DNA from: Streptomyces dysideae
GTDB taxonomy: Bacteria; Actinomycetota; Actinomycetes; Streptomycetales; Streptomycetaceae
NCBI RefSeq assembly: GCF_001514305.1
Contig: NZ_KQ949077.1
Coordinates: forward strand, 231,721-295,720
DNA length: 64,000 bases
Direction: 5' to 3'
Shown: positions 1-8,956 of the stretch, piece by piece
Layout: each line of letters opens with the position of its first letter
Numbering within the stretch: position 1 is the first letter of the stretch
Notes under the pieces: generated by a model
Seen by the model: only the letters and a program-made list of their open reading frames with translations
The model's database searches: none
What the model was told of the DNA's origin: nothing
Program-made: the position numbers and the translations under genes

Positions 1-87
1 GCCGGGGCGGCACGGGTGGGCGCAGGCGGCACACCGTTTGGCGCCGGGCCGTGCGACCCACGCCCGCCCAGCCGCAGCCGACGTCAG

Positions 88-1548
88 CTACTCGACGCGG
101 CGCAGTGCGTCAGCCGGCCGCAACCGAGACGCCCGCCACCCACCGAACGCCCCCGCGATCAGCCCACCGGCCACAGCAAGCCCCACCGCAAGACCAACGG
201 TCGTCAGACTGACCGGCGCGGTGAGCGCGACATCGAGCGTCGTGGCCGATGCCTGCCGTCCAGGACCACCGAAGCCTCCGCCACCCCCGGGCCCGCCCAT
301 ACCGCCTCCGCCACTCCCCAACTGCGCCTGCAACGTGGGACTGATCGCGGTGACGGCATACGCCCCCGCCAACCCGACCGCGATCCCCAGCACCCCACCG
401 AGCAGCCCGTTGACCACGGCCTCCCCCACGACCTGCCGGGTCACCCGCCCCGACTTCCACCCGAGCGCCTTCAACGTGCCGAACTCCCGCACCCGACGGG
501 ACACAGCCGACGACGTCAGCAACCCCGCAACCAGAAACGCGGCCACCAGCACAGCGACGGACAGCCACTTACCCACATTGGCGGCCAGAGAAGAAGCCGT
601 CGACAGGGACCCCGACACCGTGTCCGCAAGGTCCGCCGACGTCGTCACCGTCGTACCCGAGACGTTCTTCTGGATCGCCGACTTGACGGAGTCGATCCGT
701 TGCGAGTCGGTCGCCTTGACATAGATCGTGGTGACCTTGTCCTTCGCGTCGGCGAGCGTCTGCGCCGGCTTCAGCGGGATGTAGAGGTTGGCGGCCGGGT
801 CACCGCTGCTGGCCGTCGCGATGCCGACGACCTCGAACTTGGTGCCCTTGACGGTGACGGTGGAGCCGATCTCGAGCTTCTTCTCCTTGGCGTACGCGGA
901 GTCGGCGACGGCGACCCTCGCGTCGGTCTCCGTCGTCTTGAAGGTCCGCCCGCTGGTGATCGTCGAGGAGGTCAGCGGACCGAGGGCAGGCTCGGTGACG
1001 TCGGTGCCGTAGACGGCGTAGTTGTTGACGTCGAAGTCGGCGCCGCCGCCCTGCACTTCGCCCTGTGGCTGACCGGTGCCGCCACCGGGCCCGCCCGGCT
1101 GACCACCGCTGTCGCCCTCGCCCTGCTGGAACTGGCCCCGGGTGAACTGCCCGCTGACCTTGATGACCTGGAGGCTCAGCCCGCCCACGGCGTCCGAGAC
1201 CCCACTCTGCGAGCCGACCTTGGCGACGGCGGAGCCGGCCAGCGTCTGGAAGCCCTGGACCATCACACGGTCCGTGCTCTGCTCCTCGTCGGAGCCGTCC
1301 TCCCGGGCGTCGAACTGGAACCGCGGCCGATCGGAGGCGTCCGCCGCGGGCTCGGCGGCCTTGGTGACGGTCATGTCCGTGCCGAGGCCGTACAGGGACT
1401 GCAGGACCTTGTCCTGGGCCTTGCTCATGCCGGAGGACACGGAGTTGACCACGATGACCAGCGCGATGCCCAGCGCGAGGCCGGAGGCGACGACTAGGGC
1501 CGCTTTTCTGCGGCGGCGCAGCTCGCGCCTCAGGTAGGTGAAGAACAT
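88..1548 (-). CDS. ABC transporter permease, MacB/FtsX type
   Basis: Predicted 486-residue inner-membrane permease of the FtsX/MacB superfamily. One hydrophobic segment follows a basic N-terminus (about residues 12-32), then a long extracytoplasmic MacB-like domain with a Gly/Gln/Pro-rich linker, then three C-terminal membrane segments. A Gly-rich insertion lies between the last two helices. These proteins work with a separate ATPase, often exporting or acting at the envelope rather than importing; the ATPase would lie beyond the window edge. The ATG at 1548 starts MFFTYLRRELRRRRK, the usual family start. It has no Shine-Dalgarno sequence but has TAGCTT seven bases upstream, which suggests a leaderless mRNA. 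The substrate cannot be told. Confidence 0.85.
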   Translation of the reverse strand: MFFTYLRRELRRRRKAALVVASGLALGIALVIVVNSVSSGMSKAQDKVLQSLYGLGTDMTVTKAAEPAADASDRPRFQFDAREDGSDEEQSTDRVMVQGFQTLAGSAVAKVGSQSGVSDAVGGLSLQVIKVSGQFTRGQFQQGEGDSGGQPGGPGGGTGQPQGEVQGGGADFDVNNYAVYGTDVTEPALGPLTSSTITSGRTFKTTETDARVAVADSAYAKEKKLEIGSTVTVKGTKFEVVGIATASSGDPAANLYIPLKPAQTLADAKDKVTTIYVKATDSQRIDSVKSAIQKNVSGTTVTTSADLADTVSGSLSTASSLAANVGKWLSVAVLVAAFLVAGLLTSSAVSRRVREFGTLKALGWKSGRVTRQVVGEAVVNGLLGGVLGIAVGLAGAYAVTAISPTLQAQLGSGGGGMGGPGGGGGFGGPGRQASATTLDVALTAPVSLTTVGLAVGLAVAGGLIAGAFGGWRASRLRPADALRRVE

Positions 1549-1634
1549 GCGCCGCAAGCTAGGTACGGCGCGTGATGAAGGGATAAAGCCGAAATAAGAG
1601 AAGGATGAGAAGGCTGTGGCCGACCCCGGAAACA

Positions 1635-1662
1635 CCGGTGCCGCCCCTGGGGGCGGCACCGG
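1635..1662 (-). terminator. Hairpin terminator after the L,D-transpeptidase gene
   Basis: CCGGTGCCGCCCC at 1635-1647 and GGGGCGGCACCGG at 1650-1662 form a 13-bp perfect inverted repeat just past the stop codon of the minus-strand gene ending at 1685. There is no U-run, as is usual in Streptomyces. Confidence 0.7.
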
Positions 1663-1684
1663 AAAGCTGTGAACCGAAGGTCGG

Positions 1685-2938
1685 TCAGACCGCCGAACCG
1701 GCCTTCCAGTCGGCCCAGTTCATGTTCCAGCCGTTGAGGCCGTTGTCCGGCGAGACCGTCCTGTCGCCGGTGTTCTGGACGACCACGACGTCACCGATCA
1801 TCGAGTTGTTGTAGAACCACGCGCCCGGTGTGTTCGGGTCCTTGGCGCCCTTGGTGTCGGACAGGCCCACACAGCCGTGGCTGGTGTTCACGCTGCCGAA
1901 GATGGACTTGGCGCCCCAGTAGTTGCCGTGCACGAAGGTGCCGGAGGTGGTCAGACGCATGGCGTGCGGCACGTCCTTGATGTCGTACTCGCCCTTGCCG
2001 TCGTCGTCGGTGAAGCCGACCGTCGCGCCGTTCATCCGGGTCTCCGTGAACTTCTCGGAGATCACCATCTGGCCCTCGTACGTCTTGTTCTCGGGCGAAC
2101 CGGCGGATATCGGGATGGTCCTGACCGTCTTGCCGTCCTGCGTGATCTTCATCTGCTTGGTCTTGGCGTCGACGTACGTGACCTGGTTGCGGCCGATCTT
2201 GAAGGTGACCGTCTTCTGCTGGACGCCGTAGACACCGTCGGCACCTTCGACGCCGTCGAGGGCCATCTTCAGGGTGACGGTGGCGCCCTCCGCCCAGTAC
2301 TCGTCGGGGCGGCAGTCCATGCGCTTGGTGTTGAACCAGTGGCAGACGACTTCCTGGCCGCTGGTGGTGGAGACGGTGATGCCCTTCTGGACGGCCGCCT
2401 TGTCGGTGATGTCCTTGTCGAAGTTGATCGACACGGGCATGCCGACGCCGACCGTGGAGCCGTCCTCCGGCGTGAAGTAGCCGAGGAAGCTGTTGGCCGG
2501 GGAGACCGTGGTGAACGAGGCGTTCTCGTGGGCGACGCGCTTCTCGGCGTCCTCGGCCGTCACCGTGATCTTGTAGGTGGTCGAGCGCTCCAGCTGGACG
2601 GTGGGCTTCCAACTGGTCTTGTCCGCGGATATCTCACCCTCGACGGCGGCACCGTCGGCGGTCGTCATCGTCACCTCGGTGAGCGTGCCCTTGCTCACGG
2701 TGACGGCGGCGGAGCTGTTGATGGAGGCGTTGTCGCTGCCGTCCTCCGGCGTGATCTTGATCTGGGCCTCGGACGTCTTCTTGGCGGCCGCCTCGTCGAC
2801 CTTGGCCTGCGAGCTGTCGTTGCCGCTGTCGCCGCCGGAGGCATCGTTGTCGCCACCGGAACAGGCCGACAGCACCAGGACACCGCCGAGCAGTGCGGAC
2901 GCGACCGTCAGGCCCCTACGCCGCTTACTGTTCGTCAT
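1685..2938 (-). CDS. L,D-transpeptidase lipoprotein (Ig-like plus YkuD)
   Basis: Cell-wall enzyme that forms 3-3 cross-links between meso- or LL-diaminopimelate residues of peptidoglycan stems. The 417-residue protein has a lipoprotein signal ending in LSAC (lipidated Cys about residue 26), a Ser/Asp/Gly-rich linker, two Ig-like domains (about 60-255) and a C-terminal YkuD domain. That domain carries the signature HGNYWG...SHGCVGL, with the catalytic Cys about residue 356. The two-Ig-plus-YkuD layout matches mycobacterial LdtMt2-type enzymes. The ATG at 2938 has GGAG nine bases upstream; an in-frame ATG at 2953 is possible. It is followed by a strong hairpin and is probably monocistronic. Confidence 0.9.
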   Translation of the reverse strand: MTNSKRRRGLTVASALLGGVLVLSACSGGDNDASGGDSGNDSSQAKVDEAAAKKTSEAQIKITPEDGSDNASINSSAAVTVSKGTLTEVTMTTADGAAVEGEISADKTSWKPTVQLERSTTYKITVTAEDAEKRVAHENASFTTVSPANSFLGYFTPEDGSTVGVGMPVSINFDKDITDKAAVQKGITVSTTSGQEVVCHWFNTKRMDCRPDEYWAEGATVTLKMALDGVEGADGVYGVQQKTVTFKIGRNQVTYVDAKTKQMKITQDGKTVRTIPISAGSPENKTYEGQMVISEKFTETRMNGATVGFTDDDGKGEYDIKDVPHAMRLTTSGTFVHGNYWGAKSIFGSVNTSHGCVGLSDTKGAKDPNTPGAWFYNNSMIGDVVVVQNTGDRTVSPDNGLNGWNMNWADWKAGSAV

Positions 2939-3110
2939 CACACGCTTCTCCATCGTCGCCGATCCCCACATACCCCGAGAGTCCCCGTCAAGAATCTTCT
3001 ACGCTACGACCGGTTCGTCCCGTTCCACATCCCTTGCATTTGTGGGGCACACCACGTCCGCCGTGGCGGGTGGTGCGGGTATCGGTCAGTGCGCCCCTTG
3101 AGACGACGAA

Positions 3111-3138
3111 ACCCCGGGCGGCGGTTGCCGCCCGGGGT
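3111..3138 (-). terminator. Perfect 12-bp hairpin terminator
   Basis: ACCCCGGGCGGC (3111-3122), loop GGTT, then GCCGCCCGGGGT (3127-3138). It lies 20 bases beyond the stop codon of the minus-strand gene at 3159-3503 and upstream of the next minus-strand gene. Confidence 0.75.
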
Positions 3139-3158
3139 CACGAATTCCCCAAGCGCCG

Positions 3159-3503
3159 TCAGCCGGCCGCCTCTTCTTCCTCGTCCTCGTCGACATCATC
3201 CTCGTCGAGGTCCCACTCGGGCGAATCGGGGTCGTAGTCGATGTGCTCGCTGGACCAGGAGGCCTGCGCGAGTTCCACCTCCGGCACCTCGCTGACCAGG
3301 TCGAACGGATCCACGAGATACGCGAGGGCCTCCGCGGTGTCTTCCGTCACAGCGTTCTCGGCATGTACCCGTTCGTCGTCCGGCATATCGCTGTCGTCGG
3401 CAATCCGCCGCAGTGCGGCCTTCGTCACAGCGTCCGCGTCGTCCACTTCGAGGACGAGTTCCACGCGAAGCCGTACAAATCGTGATGTCTCTGGAGTGCT
3501 CAT
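3159..3503 (-). CDS. Conserved acidic hypothetical protein
   Basis: A 114-residue soluble protein starting MSTPETSRFVRLRVELVLEV. It is very acidic, with a C-terminal run rich in Asp and Glu (DEDDVDEDEEEE). I recognise no domain and cannot assign a function. The upstream extension of the frame is discarded, because the ATG at 3503 follows GGAG within seven bases and coding character is weak beyond it. It is transcribed alone, divergent from the small sortase-substrate-like gene at 3613, and ends at a clear hairpin. Confidence 0.75.
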   Translation of the reverse strand: MSTPETSRFVRLRVELVLEVDDADAVTKAALRRIADDSDMPDDERVHAENAVTEDTAEALAYLVDPFDLVSEVPEVELAQASWSSEHIDYDPDSPEWDLDEDDVDEDEEEEAAG

Positions 3504-3612
3504 GCCCGGAGCGTACGACTCATGGCCCCCGTGACTTTCCCGTGACCCGCACCTTTCACTAATATCGGCCCACACGGCCAATTCGCCAGCGCCACAAGGG
3601 GATCGATATTCC

Positions 3613-3927
3613 GTGTCATCCGCTCGTCGTCCGTTGCTGACCGCCACCGCCGCGGGAACCCTGCTGGGCGCCCTGTGGTTCGTCCCCTCGGCGAACGCGT
3701 CGGCGGACCAGCCGACCAGAACAGAGCCTTCGGCGACCCCGTCGGCGCAGGTCACCCAGCAGGCGCGGGTCGCCGCCGAGACGGCGGACAGCACCGGGAA
3801 CGGCACCCGGCTCGCCGACACGGGCAGCTTCGACACCACGCCGTACGTCATCGGCGGGACCGTCTTCCTCACCATGGGCGCCGGGTTCGTCGCGTACTCG
3901 GTTCGCCGGGAACGTCTGGGTTTCTGA
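3613..3927 (+). CDS. Small secreted protein with LAxTG-type sortase signal
   Basis: A 104-residue predicted exported protein. An N-terminal signal (basic start, hydrophobic stretch, cleavage near SANA-SA) is followed by about 50 residues rich in Thr, Ser and Ala, then LADTG at about residue 68, a hydrophobic helix (TPYVIGGTVFLTMGAGFVAY) and the basic tail SVRRERLGF. Pentapeptide, helix and positive tail is the cell-wall sorting layout, and LAxTG is the form used by class E sortases of Streptomyces. The mature part is very short, like a small surface peptide. The start is a GTG after AAGGGG. No sortase gene is in the window. Confidence 0.8.
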   Translation: MSSARRPLLTATAAGTLLGALWFVPSANASADQPTRTEPSATPSAQVTQQARVAAETADSTGNGTRLADTGSFDTTPYVIGGTVFLTMGAGFVAYSVRRERLGF

Positions 3928-3969
3928 ATTGACTTGACGCGACCTTCACACGGACCTCATAGTCCGCGC

Positions 3970-4761
3970 ATGAAGAGATCATCGGGCGTGCGTGTAGCCG
4001 CCACGGTTGCCGTGAGTGCGCTGTCGCTCGCCCTTGTCACAGGCTGCGGCGGGGGGTCGGTCGACTCCAAGGAGTCCAAGGAGTCGGACGGGCAGGCCAC
4101 GACGGCCGCGAAGGCGCTCAGCGCCGCGGAATTGGAGAAGCTGGTCCTCGCCAAGGGCGACGTCGACGGATACACGGTCGGATCGACGCTCGACAACGAG
4201 AGGTTCGCCGCTTCGAAGGACAAGCTCACTGTCACCGACACGGCCTGTGAACCGGTCGCCCACGTGGTGACCGGATTCGTGCCCGGCGACTCGGCGACGG
4301 ACACGAGCCGCCGGGTCACCGAGGAGAAGAAGCCCACGGACACCGCCTCCAAGGCCCTGGAGGACCTGTCGGAGGAGGAGTTCGAGGAGGCCTTCGGGGA
4401 CGCGTTGAGCGTCGACCTCACCCTCGTCTCCCTCTCCTCCTACGAGGGTGACGGTGCCACGGCCACCATGAAGTCGCTCTCCGAGGCGGTCGACGGCTGC
4501 GCCGGCGGTTTCACGGTGAAGTCCGGCAAGGAGGAGGCCGAGTACTCGAAGGTCGCCTCCGAAGACGCATCCGGAGCCGGTGACGAGTCGGTGGCCTTCG
4601 CCGTGACCGGCGAGGAGAACTCCGTGGTGCACGGCGCGGTGGTGCGCCACGGCAACACCATCGCGACGTATTACACGGTCAACATGGGCAAGGCGACGAC
4701 CGGCGGGAAGTACACCGTCCCGGCCGCGGTGATCGACGCCCAGGCCGCCAAGCTCAAGTAG
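3970..4761 (+). CDS. Putative lipoprotein, unknown function
   Basis: A 263-residue predicted lipoprotein. A signal peptide ends at LVTGC with Gly-rich residues after it, followed by a charged linker (SKESKESDG) and a globular domain of about 200 residues resembling the extracellular sensor-like lipoproteins common in Streptomyces. Two Cys residues in the domain (TACEP and DGCAGG) could form a disulfide. The ATG at 3970 is preferred over 3934 because it gives a compact signal peptide. It is convergent with hutH, with a hairpin between them. I cannot name a ligand. Confidence 0.75.
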   Translation: MKRSSGVRVAATVAVSALSLALVTGCGGGSVDSKESKESDGQATTAAKALSAAELEKLVLAKGDVDGYTVGSTLDNERFAASKDKLTVTDTACEPVAHVVTGFVPGDSATDTSRRVTEEKKPTDTASKALEDLSEEEFEEAFGDALSVDLTLVSLSSYEGDGATATMKSLSEAVDGCAGGFTVKSGKEEAEYSKVASEDASGAGDESVAFAVTGEENSVVHGAVVRHGNTIATYYTVNMGKATTGGKYTVPAAVIDAQAAKLK

Positions 4762-4770
4762 GCATCCGCC

Positions 4771-4800
4771 GGGGCCCTGTCGCGCGTGCGCCAGGGCCCC
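4771..4800. terminator. Bidirectional hairpin between convergent genes
   Basis: GGGGCCCTG (4771-4779) pairs with CAGGGCCCC (4792-4800). It sits between the stop codons of the plus-strand lipoprotein and the minus-strand hutH. Confidence 0.7.
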
Positions 4801-4810
4801 CTCGCATGTC

Positions 4811-6355
4811 CTACCGCAACGGCCCGGTGACCGTCTCCGCCACCGCGACCAGCCGCCCGTCGCGCACGAACGCGTCCGCCGCGGCCAGGTCGGGCGCCAG
4901 GAACCGGTCCGGCCCCGGACCCTCGGCCCCGGTCTTCCGTACGGCATCGATGACGGCCTGCGACGCCGGCGCCGGGGCGAGCCCCTCGCGCAACTCCACG
5001 GCGCGCGTGGCGGCGTACAGCTCGACGGCGATGACGCGGGTGAGGTTGTCGACGGCCGTACGCAGCTTCCGCGCCGCCGACCACCCCATGGACACGTGAT
5101 CCTCCTGCATGGCGGAGGAGGGAATCGAGTCGGCGGAAGCAGGAACCGCGAGCCGCTTCATCTCACTCACCAGCGCGGCCTGCGTGTACTGGGCGATCAT
5201 GAGCCCGGAGTCGACGCCGGGGTCGTCCGCGAGGAACGGCGGCAGACCGTGGCTGCGGTTCTTGTCGAGCAGCCGGTCGGTGCGACGCTCGGCGATGGAG
5301 GCGAGGTCGGCGACGGCGATGGCGAGGAAGTCGAGGACGTACGCGACCGGCGCCCCGTGGAAGTTGCCGTTGGACTCCACGCGCCCGTCCGGGAGTACGA
5401 CGGGATTGTCGACGGCGGAGGCGAGTTCACGCTCGGCGACCAGCCGGGCGTGCGCCATGGTGTCGCGTCCCGCGCCGGCGACCTGCGGGGCGCAGCGCAC
5501 GGAGTAGGCGTCCTGGACGCGCGGGGCGTCGTCCTGGTGATGCCCGGTCAGCCCCGAACCCTTCAGCACGGCCAGCATGTTGGCGGCGGAGTCGCCCTGC
5601 CCCGGATGCGGCCGGATGGCGTGCAGTTCAGGCGCGAGCACCTTGTCTGTCCCGAGCAGGGCCTCCAGCGACAGCGCCGCCGTGATGTCGGCGGACTTGT
5701 ACAGCTTCTCCAGGTCGGCGAGGGCCATGATCAGCATGCCGAGCATGCCGTCGGTGCCGTTGAGGAGGGCGAGCCCCTCCTTCTCGCGCAGTTCGACGGG
5801 CGCGATCCCGTGCCCGGTGAGCAGTTCACCCGCGGGCCGCACGGTCCCGTCCGGGCCCTCGGCGTCGCCCTCCCCCATGAGCGTGAGGGCGCAGTGGGAG
5901 AGCGGGGCGAGGTCGCCGGAGCAGCCGAGGGAGCCGTACTCGTGGACGACGGGGGTGATCCCGGCGTTGAGGACGTCGGCCATGGTCCGGGCGACCTCGG
6001 GTCGCACCCCCGTATGCCCCGAACAGAGGGTCTTGAGCCGCAGGAACATCAGCGCGCGCACGACCTCACGCTCGACCCGCGGCCCCATACCGGCGGCATG
6101 CGAACGGACGATGTTGCGCTGCAACTGGGCCCGCAGTTCCTGGCCGATGTGCCGGTTCGCGAGGGCGCCGAAACCGGTGGAGACGCCGTAGACGGGGTCG
6201 GGCTTGGCCGCCAGCGCGTCCACGATCCCGCGGGCCGCGGCGAGGGCCGCGACCGCCTCCCCGGAGAGCTCGACCCGGGCGCCGCCGCGCGCCACGGCGA
6301 GAACGTCGGACGCGGTCACGCCGGACGTCCCCACCACCACAGTGTGCATATCCAT
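4811..6355 (-). CDS. hutH: Histidine ammonia-lyase
   Basis: Deaminates L-histidine to trans-urocanate and ammonia, the first step of histidine use. The 514-residue length is normal for the family. The catalytic MIO group forms from a three-residue motif, here Cys145-Ser146-Gly147 in GSLGCSGDLAPL instead of the usual Ala-Ser-Gly; I recall the Cys variant in other Streptomyces HutH. Other family features are YGVSTGFG near residue 56, Q-x-x-x-x-S and the Glu-rich C-terminal region. The rest of the hut pathway is not adjacent, as is usual in Streptomyces. Starts at 6355 and 6349 (MDMH or MHT) are both possible; neither has a clear ribosome site. Confidence 0.95.
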   Translation of the reverse strand: MDMHTVVVGTSGVTASDVLAVARGGARVELSGEAVAALAAARGIVDALAAKPDPVYGVSTGFGALANRHIGQELRAQLQRNIVRSHAAGMGPRVEREVVRALMFLRLKTLCSGHTGVRPEVARTMADVLNAGITPVVHEYGSLGCSGDLAPLSHCALTLMGEGDAEGPDGTVRPAGELLTGHGIAPVELREKEGLALLNGTDGMLGMLIMALADLEKLYKSADITAALSLEALLGTDKVLAPELHAIRPHPGQGDSAANMLAVLKGSGLTGHHQDDAPRVQDAYSVRCAPQVAGAGRDTMAHARLVAERELASAVDNPVVLPDGRVESNGNFHGAPVAYVLDFLAIAVADLASIAERRTDRLLDKNRSHGLPPFLADDPGVDSGLMIAQYTQAALVSEMKRLAVPASADSIPSSAMQEDHVSMGWSAARKLRTAVDNLTRVIAVELYAATRAVELREGLAPAPASQAVIDAVRKTGAEGPGPDRFLAPDLAAADAFVRDGRLVAVAETVTGPLR

Positions 6356-6455
6356 ATTCAGGAGCGTACGCAGTGAAGACGATGATGTCACCAGTGGGGC
6401 CGGGGTCAGCCCCTTACCGATGGGTACCGCTCGGCACTGCCGGGTGCCGCTGTCG

Positions 6456-7604
6456 TCAGCGCCGCCCACGGAACCGGCGCCGCTCGGCGGTGGTCTCCCG
6501 GGAGGGCTCGTCGGCCAGCCGTACGACCGGATCATCGGGCCCCTCACGCCCCGCGACGACGGGCTTGCGGCCACGCAGGGCCTTGGCCTGGTACTGAGCG
6601 GCGTCGGCGAGCCGGAAGAGCCGGCGCGCGGACCGTACGGGCCCGATCGGATCCTGGGTGGAGGCAACCCCACAGGCGACGCCCTCGCCGAGCTCCAACT
6701 CATCGGCGCGACGGCACAGTTCCTCGGCCGCCTTGACGACCGCGTCGGCGGGCGGCCCGACGGCGAGCAGACAGAACTCGTCACCGCCGAGACGGGCGGC
6801 GAGCGCGCCGGGCAGCATGGCGCCGCACAGGGACAGCACGGACCCGAACCGCTCCAGGAGGCGGTCGCCGACGGCATGCCCGCAGGTGTCGTTGACGCGC
6901 TTGAGCCCGTTCAGGTCGCAGACGACGAGACTGACGACGACCTGGTCGTTGCGATGCCGCTCGATGGCCTCCTCGAGCCGTACATCGACGGCACGGCGGT
7001 TGGCCAGCCCGGTGAGGGCGTCGGTGAAGGCGAGCCGTCTGGCCTCCTCCAGCCGCTCGGCCTGCGCGATCCCGGCGGCGACGACGGCGGCGAGGACGGT
7101 GGCGAAGTCGGCGTCGCCCCGGTCGAAGACGGGCGCACCGACGGGCCGGGCGACGTACAGCTCTCCCCAGGCCCGCCCGTTCAGCACGATCGGCGCGACG
7201 ACACAGCAGCCACGCCCGCGCCGCCGCAGCGCGGCGACCCGCTGATGGCAGTACCCGGGCCGGCGCCCCACCGCGGGCCCCTCGGCGGTCTCGACCCAGG
7301 CGTTGGGTTCACCGCCCCGGGCCCAGCGCTCGTGCAGAAACTCGGTGATCTCAGGAAACTGATGCACCGGATAGGCCTCGTCATCCGGAAACTCGGCCTC
7401 CCTCCCGTTCCGCTCCCCCACATTCACAAGCACCCGCAACCGCCCGAGCTCCCGCTCCCACACCGACAGCGCGGCAAAACTCCCCCCGAGCGCCCGCCGG
7501 GCCCCGTTCGCCGCCGCCCGCCACGCCTCCCGCGCACCGTGCGCCGCCGCCATCCCCTGCGCCAACGCGACCACGGCCGCCAGCCGCCTGTCCTCACCCA
7601 TCAC
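6456..7604 (-). CDS. Diguanylate cyclase, GAF-GGDEF
   Basis: Predicted to make cyclic di-GMP from two GTP; in Streptomyces this nucleotide controls development through BldD. The 382-residue protein has an N-terminal GAF-like sensory domain (about 15-195) and a C-terminal GGDEF domain (about 205-365) with an intact RLGGDEFCLL active site and the FTDALTGLANRRA motif at its start. There is no EAL domain and no transmembrane segment, so it is cytoplasmic. By domain order and position next to hutH it may correspond to CdgE of Streptomyces, from memory. The start is a GTG/ATG pair (7604/7601) with GGA unusually close upstream. Confidence 0.85.
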   Translation of the reverse strand: MMGEDRRLAAVVALAQGMAAAHGAREAWRAAANGARRALGGSFAALSVWERELGRLRVLVNVGERNGREAEFPDDEAYPVHQFPEITEFLHERWARGGEPNAWVETAEGPAVGRRPGYCHQRVAALRRRGRGCCVVAPIVLNGRAWGELYVARPVGAPVFDRGDADFATVLAAVVAAGIAQAERLEEARRLAFTDALTGLANRRAVDVRLEEAIERHRNDQVVVSLVVCDLNGLKRVNDTCGHAVGDRLLERFGSVLSLCGAMLPGALAARLGGDEFCLLAVGPPADAVVKAAEELCRRADELELGEGVACGVASTQDPIGPVRSARRLFRLADAAQYQAKALRGRKPVVAGREGPDDPVVRLADEPSRETTAERRRFRGRR

Positions 7605-7700
7605 TCCAGGCTAGGGATGTTCAGGACGAAATGGGACGTTGGCGTGGCGAACGAGGGCCTCCGGCGGTGGGGCGGTGGCGTTGGTGAGCCCTGGCGCCCT

Positions 7701-7890
7701 GGGGCTCCGCCCCCAGACCCCCGGCCTATGCCCACCCACCACCCGTTTACGGCCCTTCCAGCCCGTCCGGCGTTTGAGGACAAGGCCCCTTCAGGGCTTG
7801 GAGCGGGGTCCGGGGCGGCAGCCCCAGCGGGGTCGGAGGGGCGGAGCCCCTGGGGATGGGACGGGTAGGGGCGGCGGGGGCGAGAAAAGC
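7701..7890. repeat. Dispersed GC-rich intergenic repeat, family 1, copy A
   Basis: Fills most of the 324-bp gap between the diguanylate cyclase start and the enoyl-CoA hydratase stop. The core GGCCTATGCCCACCCACC at about 7732-7749 and the flanking GGGGCTCCGCCCCC recur at 23505-23555 and, inverted, at 10914-10962 and 23596-23636. A second half with CCCGTCCGGCGTTTGAGGAC and several G/C inverted repeats follows. I see no credible gene in the gap. Confidence 0.75.
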
Positions 7891-7928
7891 CCGACGCCCG
7901 CCACGTCACCGGCAAGCGCAACCCCCAC

Positions 7929-8729
7929 CTACTCCCCCGGCCACTCCGGCTTCCGCTTCTCGTTGAACGCGGCGACCCCCTCCGCCCGGTCCCCCGAGAA
8001 CGCGACCGACCGCCACGCCGCATCCTCGACCTCCAGCCCGGCCCGCAGATCCAGCCCATGCCCGAGCCGCAGGGCACGCTTCGCCGCCCGCAGCCCGACC
8101 GGCGAGTTCCCCGCGATCCGGGCCCCCAACGCCAGTGCCTCCTCCCGGTCCCGCCCGGCCTCCACCACCTGATCCACCAGACCCAGCTCGCGAGCCTCCC
8201 CCGCATCCACCCGCCGCGCCGTGAAGATCAGCTCGGCCGCCCGCGCCGCCCCCACCCGACGCGGCAGCAACTGCGTACCCCCACCCCCGGGAATCACGCC
8301 CACCGACACCTCCGGCAACCCCACCACGGCCGTCATGTCGGCCACGATCACATCGCAGGCCAGCGCCAGCTCGAAGCCACCGCCCAGCGCGAACCCGTGC
8401 ACGGCCGCGATCGTCGGCACCGGCAGCTCCAGTACGCCGGTGTACGCCCCCCGCGCCACCGGCCGCTGCCGCACCAACTCCGCGTCATTGAACGAGTTCC
8501 GCTCCTTCAGATCCGCCCCGACACAGAACGCCCGCTCATGCGTCGACGTCACCACGACCACCCGTACGCTCCGGTCCTCGCCCAGCGCCGCACACGCGTC
8601 CGCGATCGAGCGGGCCATCTCCGTCGAGACGGCGTTCATGGCCTTGGGCCGGTCGAGGGCGAGCTCCGCGACATGCCGCTGCTCGTGCCGCCGCACCAGC
8701 ACGAACTCCCCGAACCGTTCCTCACTCAT
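7929..8729 (-). CDS. Enoyl-CoA hydratase/isomerase family protein
   Basis: A 266-residue crotonase-fold enzyme expected to hydrate enoyl-CoA in fatty-acid or related acyl-CoA breakdown. The CoA oxyanion-hole segments are present (AFCVGADLKER and HGFALGGGFELALACD), and both catalytic Glu positions of true hydratases are kept, in GGGFELA and GLPEVSVG. The C-terminus EKRKPEWPG is typical. The ATG at 8729 is chosen because GGGAGG lies five bases upstream; a longer frame to 8759 would run through an inverted repeat. The gene stands alone, so the pathway is not defined. The GTTAAC inverted repeat just upstream may be its operator. Confidence 0.9.
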   Translation of the reverse strand: MSEERFGEFVLVRRHEQRHVAELALDRPKAMNAVSTEMARSIADACAALGEDRSVRVVVVTSTHERAFCVGADLKERNSFNDAELVRQRPVARGAYTGVLELPVPTIAAVHGFALGGGFELALACDVIVADMTAVVGLPEVSVGVIPGGGGTQLLPRRVGAARAAELIFTARRVDAGEARELGLVDQVVEAGRDREEALALGARIAGNSPVGLRAAKRALRLGHGLDLRAGLEVEDAAWRSVAFSGDRAEGVAAFNEKRKPEWPGE

Positions 8730-8741
8730 GACACCCTCCCG

Positions 8742-8757
8742 GTTAACGCGGGTTAAC
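8742..8757. promoter_or_regulatory. Perfect GTTAAC-N4-GTTAAC inverted repeat
   Basis: GTTAAC (8742-8747), GCGG, GTTAAC (8752-8757). It lies right upstream of the GGGAGG ribosome site of the enoyl-CoA hydratase gene, where a bound repressor would block it. The regulator is unknown. Confidence 0.5.
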
Positions 8758-8956
8758 AAGACTCACCCCGATCATCGCAGCCGAGCCCCACAGGGGGAAG
8801 AACAACCGTCCCGGTTCCGCCCGGTTCCCCTTCCGGCGCCCGACACCTCGTTCGAGTGACATACCACCCGACTCCCACCGCACCGCCCACGCCAGCGCAT
8901 AACGTGCCCACGGCCACGGCGCGTTGGGGGCGCGACAGCTTCGGGGAGGGGTCTGT

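Noticed and set aside
16..1497. 493-residue plus-strand frame across the ABC permease gene
   Set aside because: Opposite-strand shadow: low-complexity Arg/Asp/Gly composition and no domain, while the minus strand encodes a clear FtsX/MacB permease.
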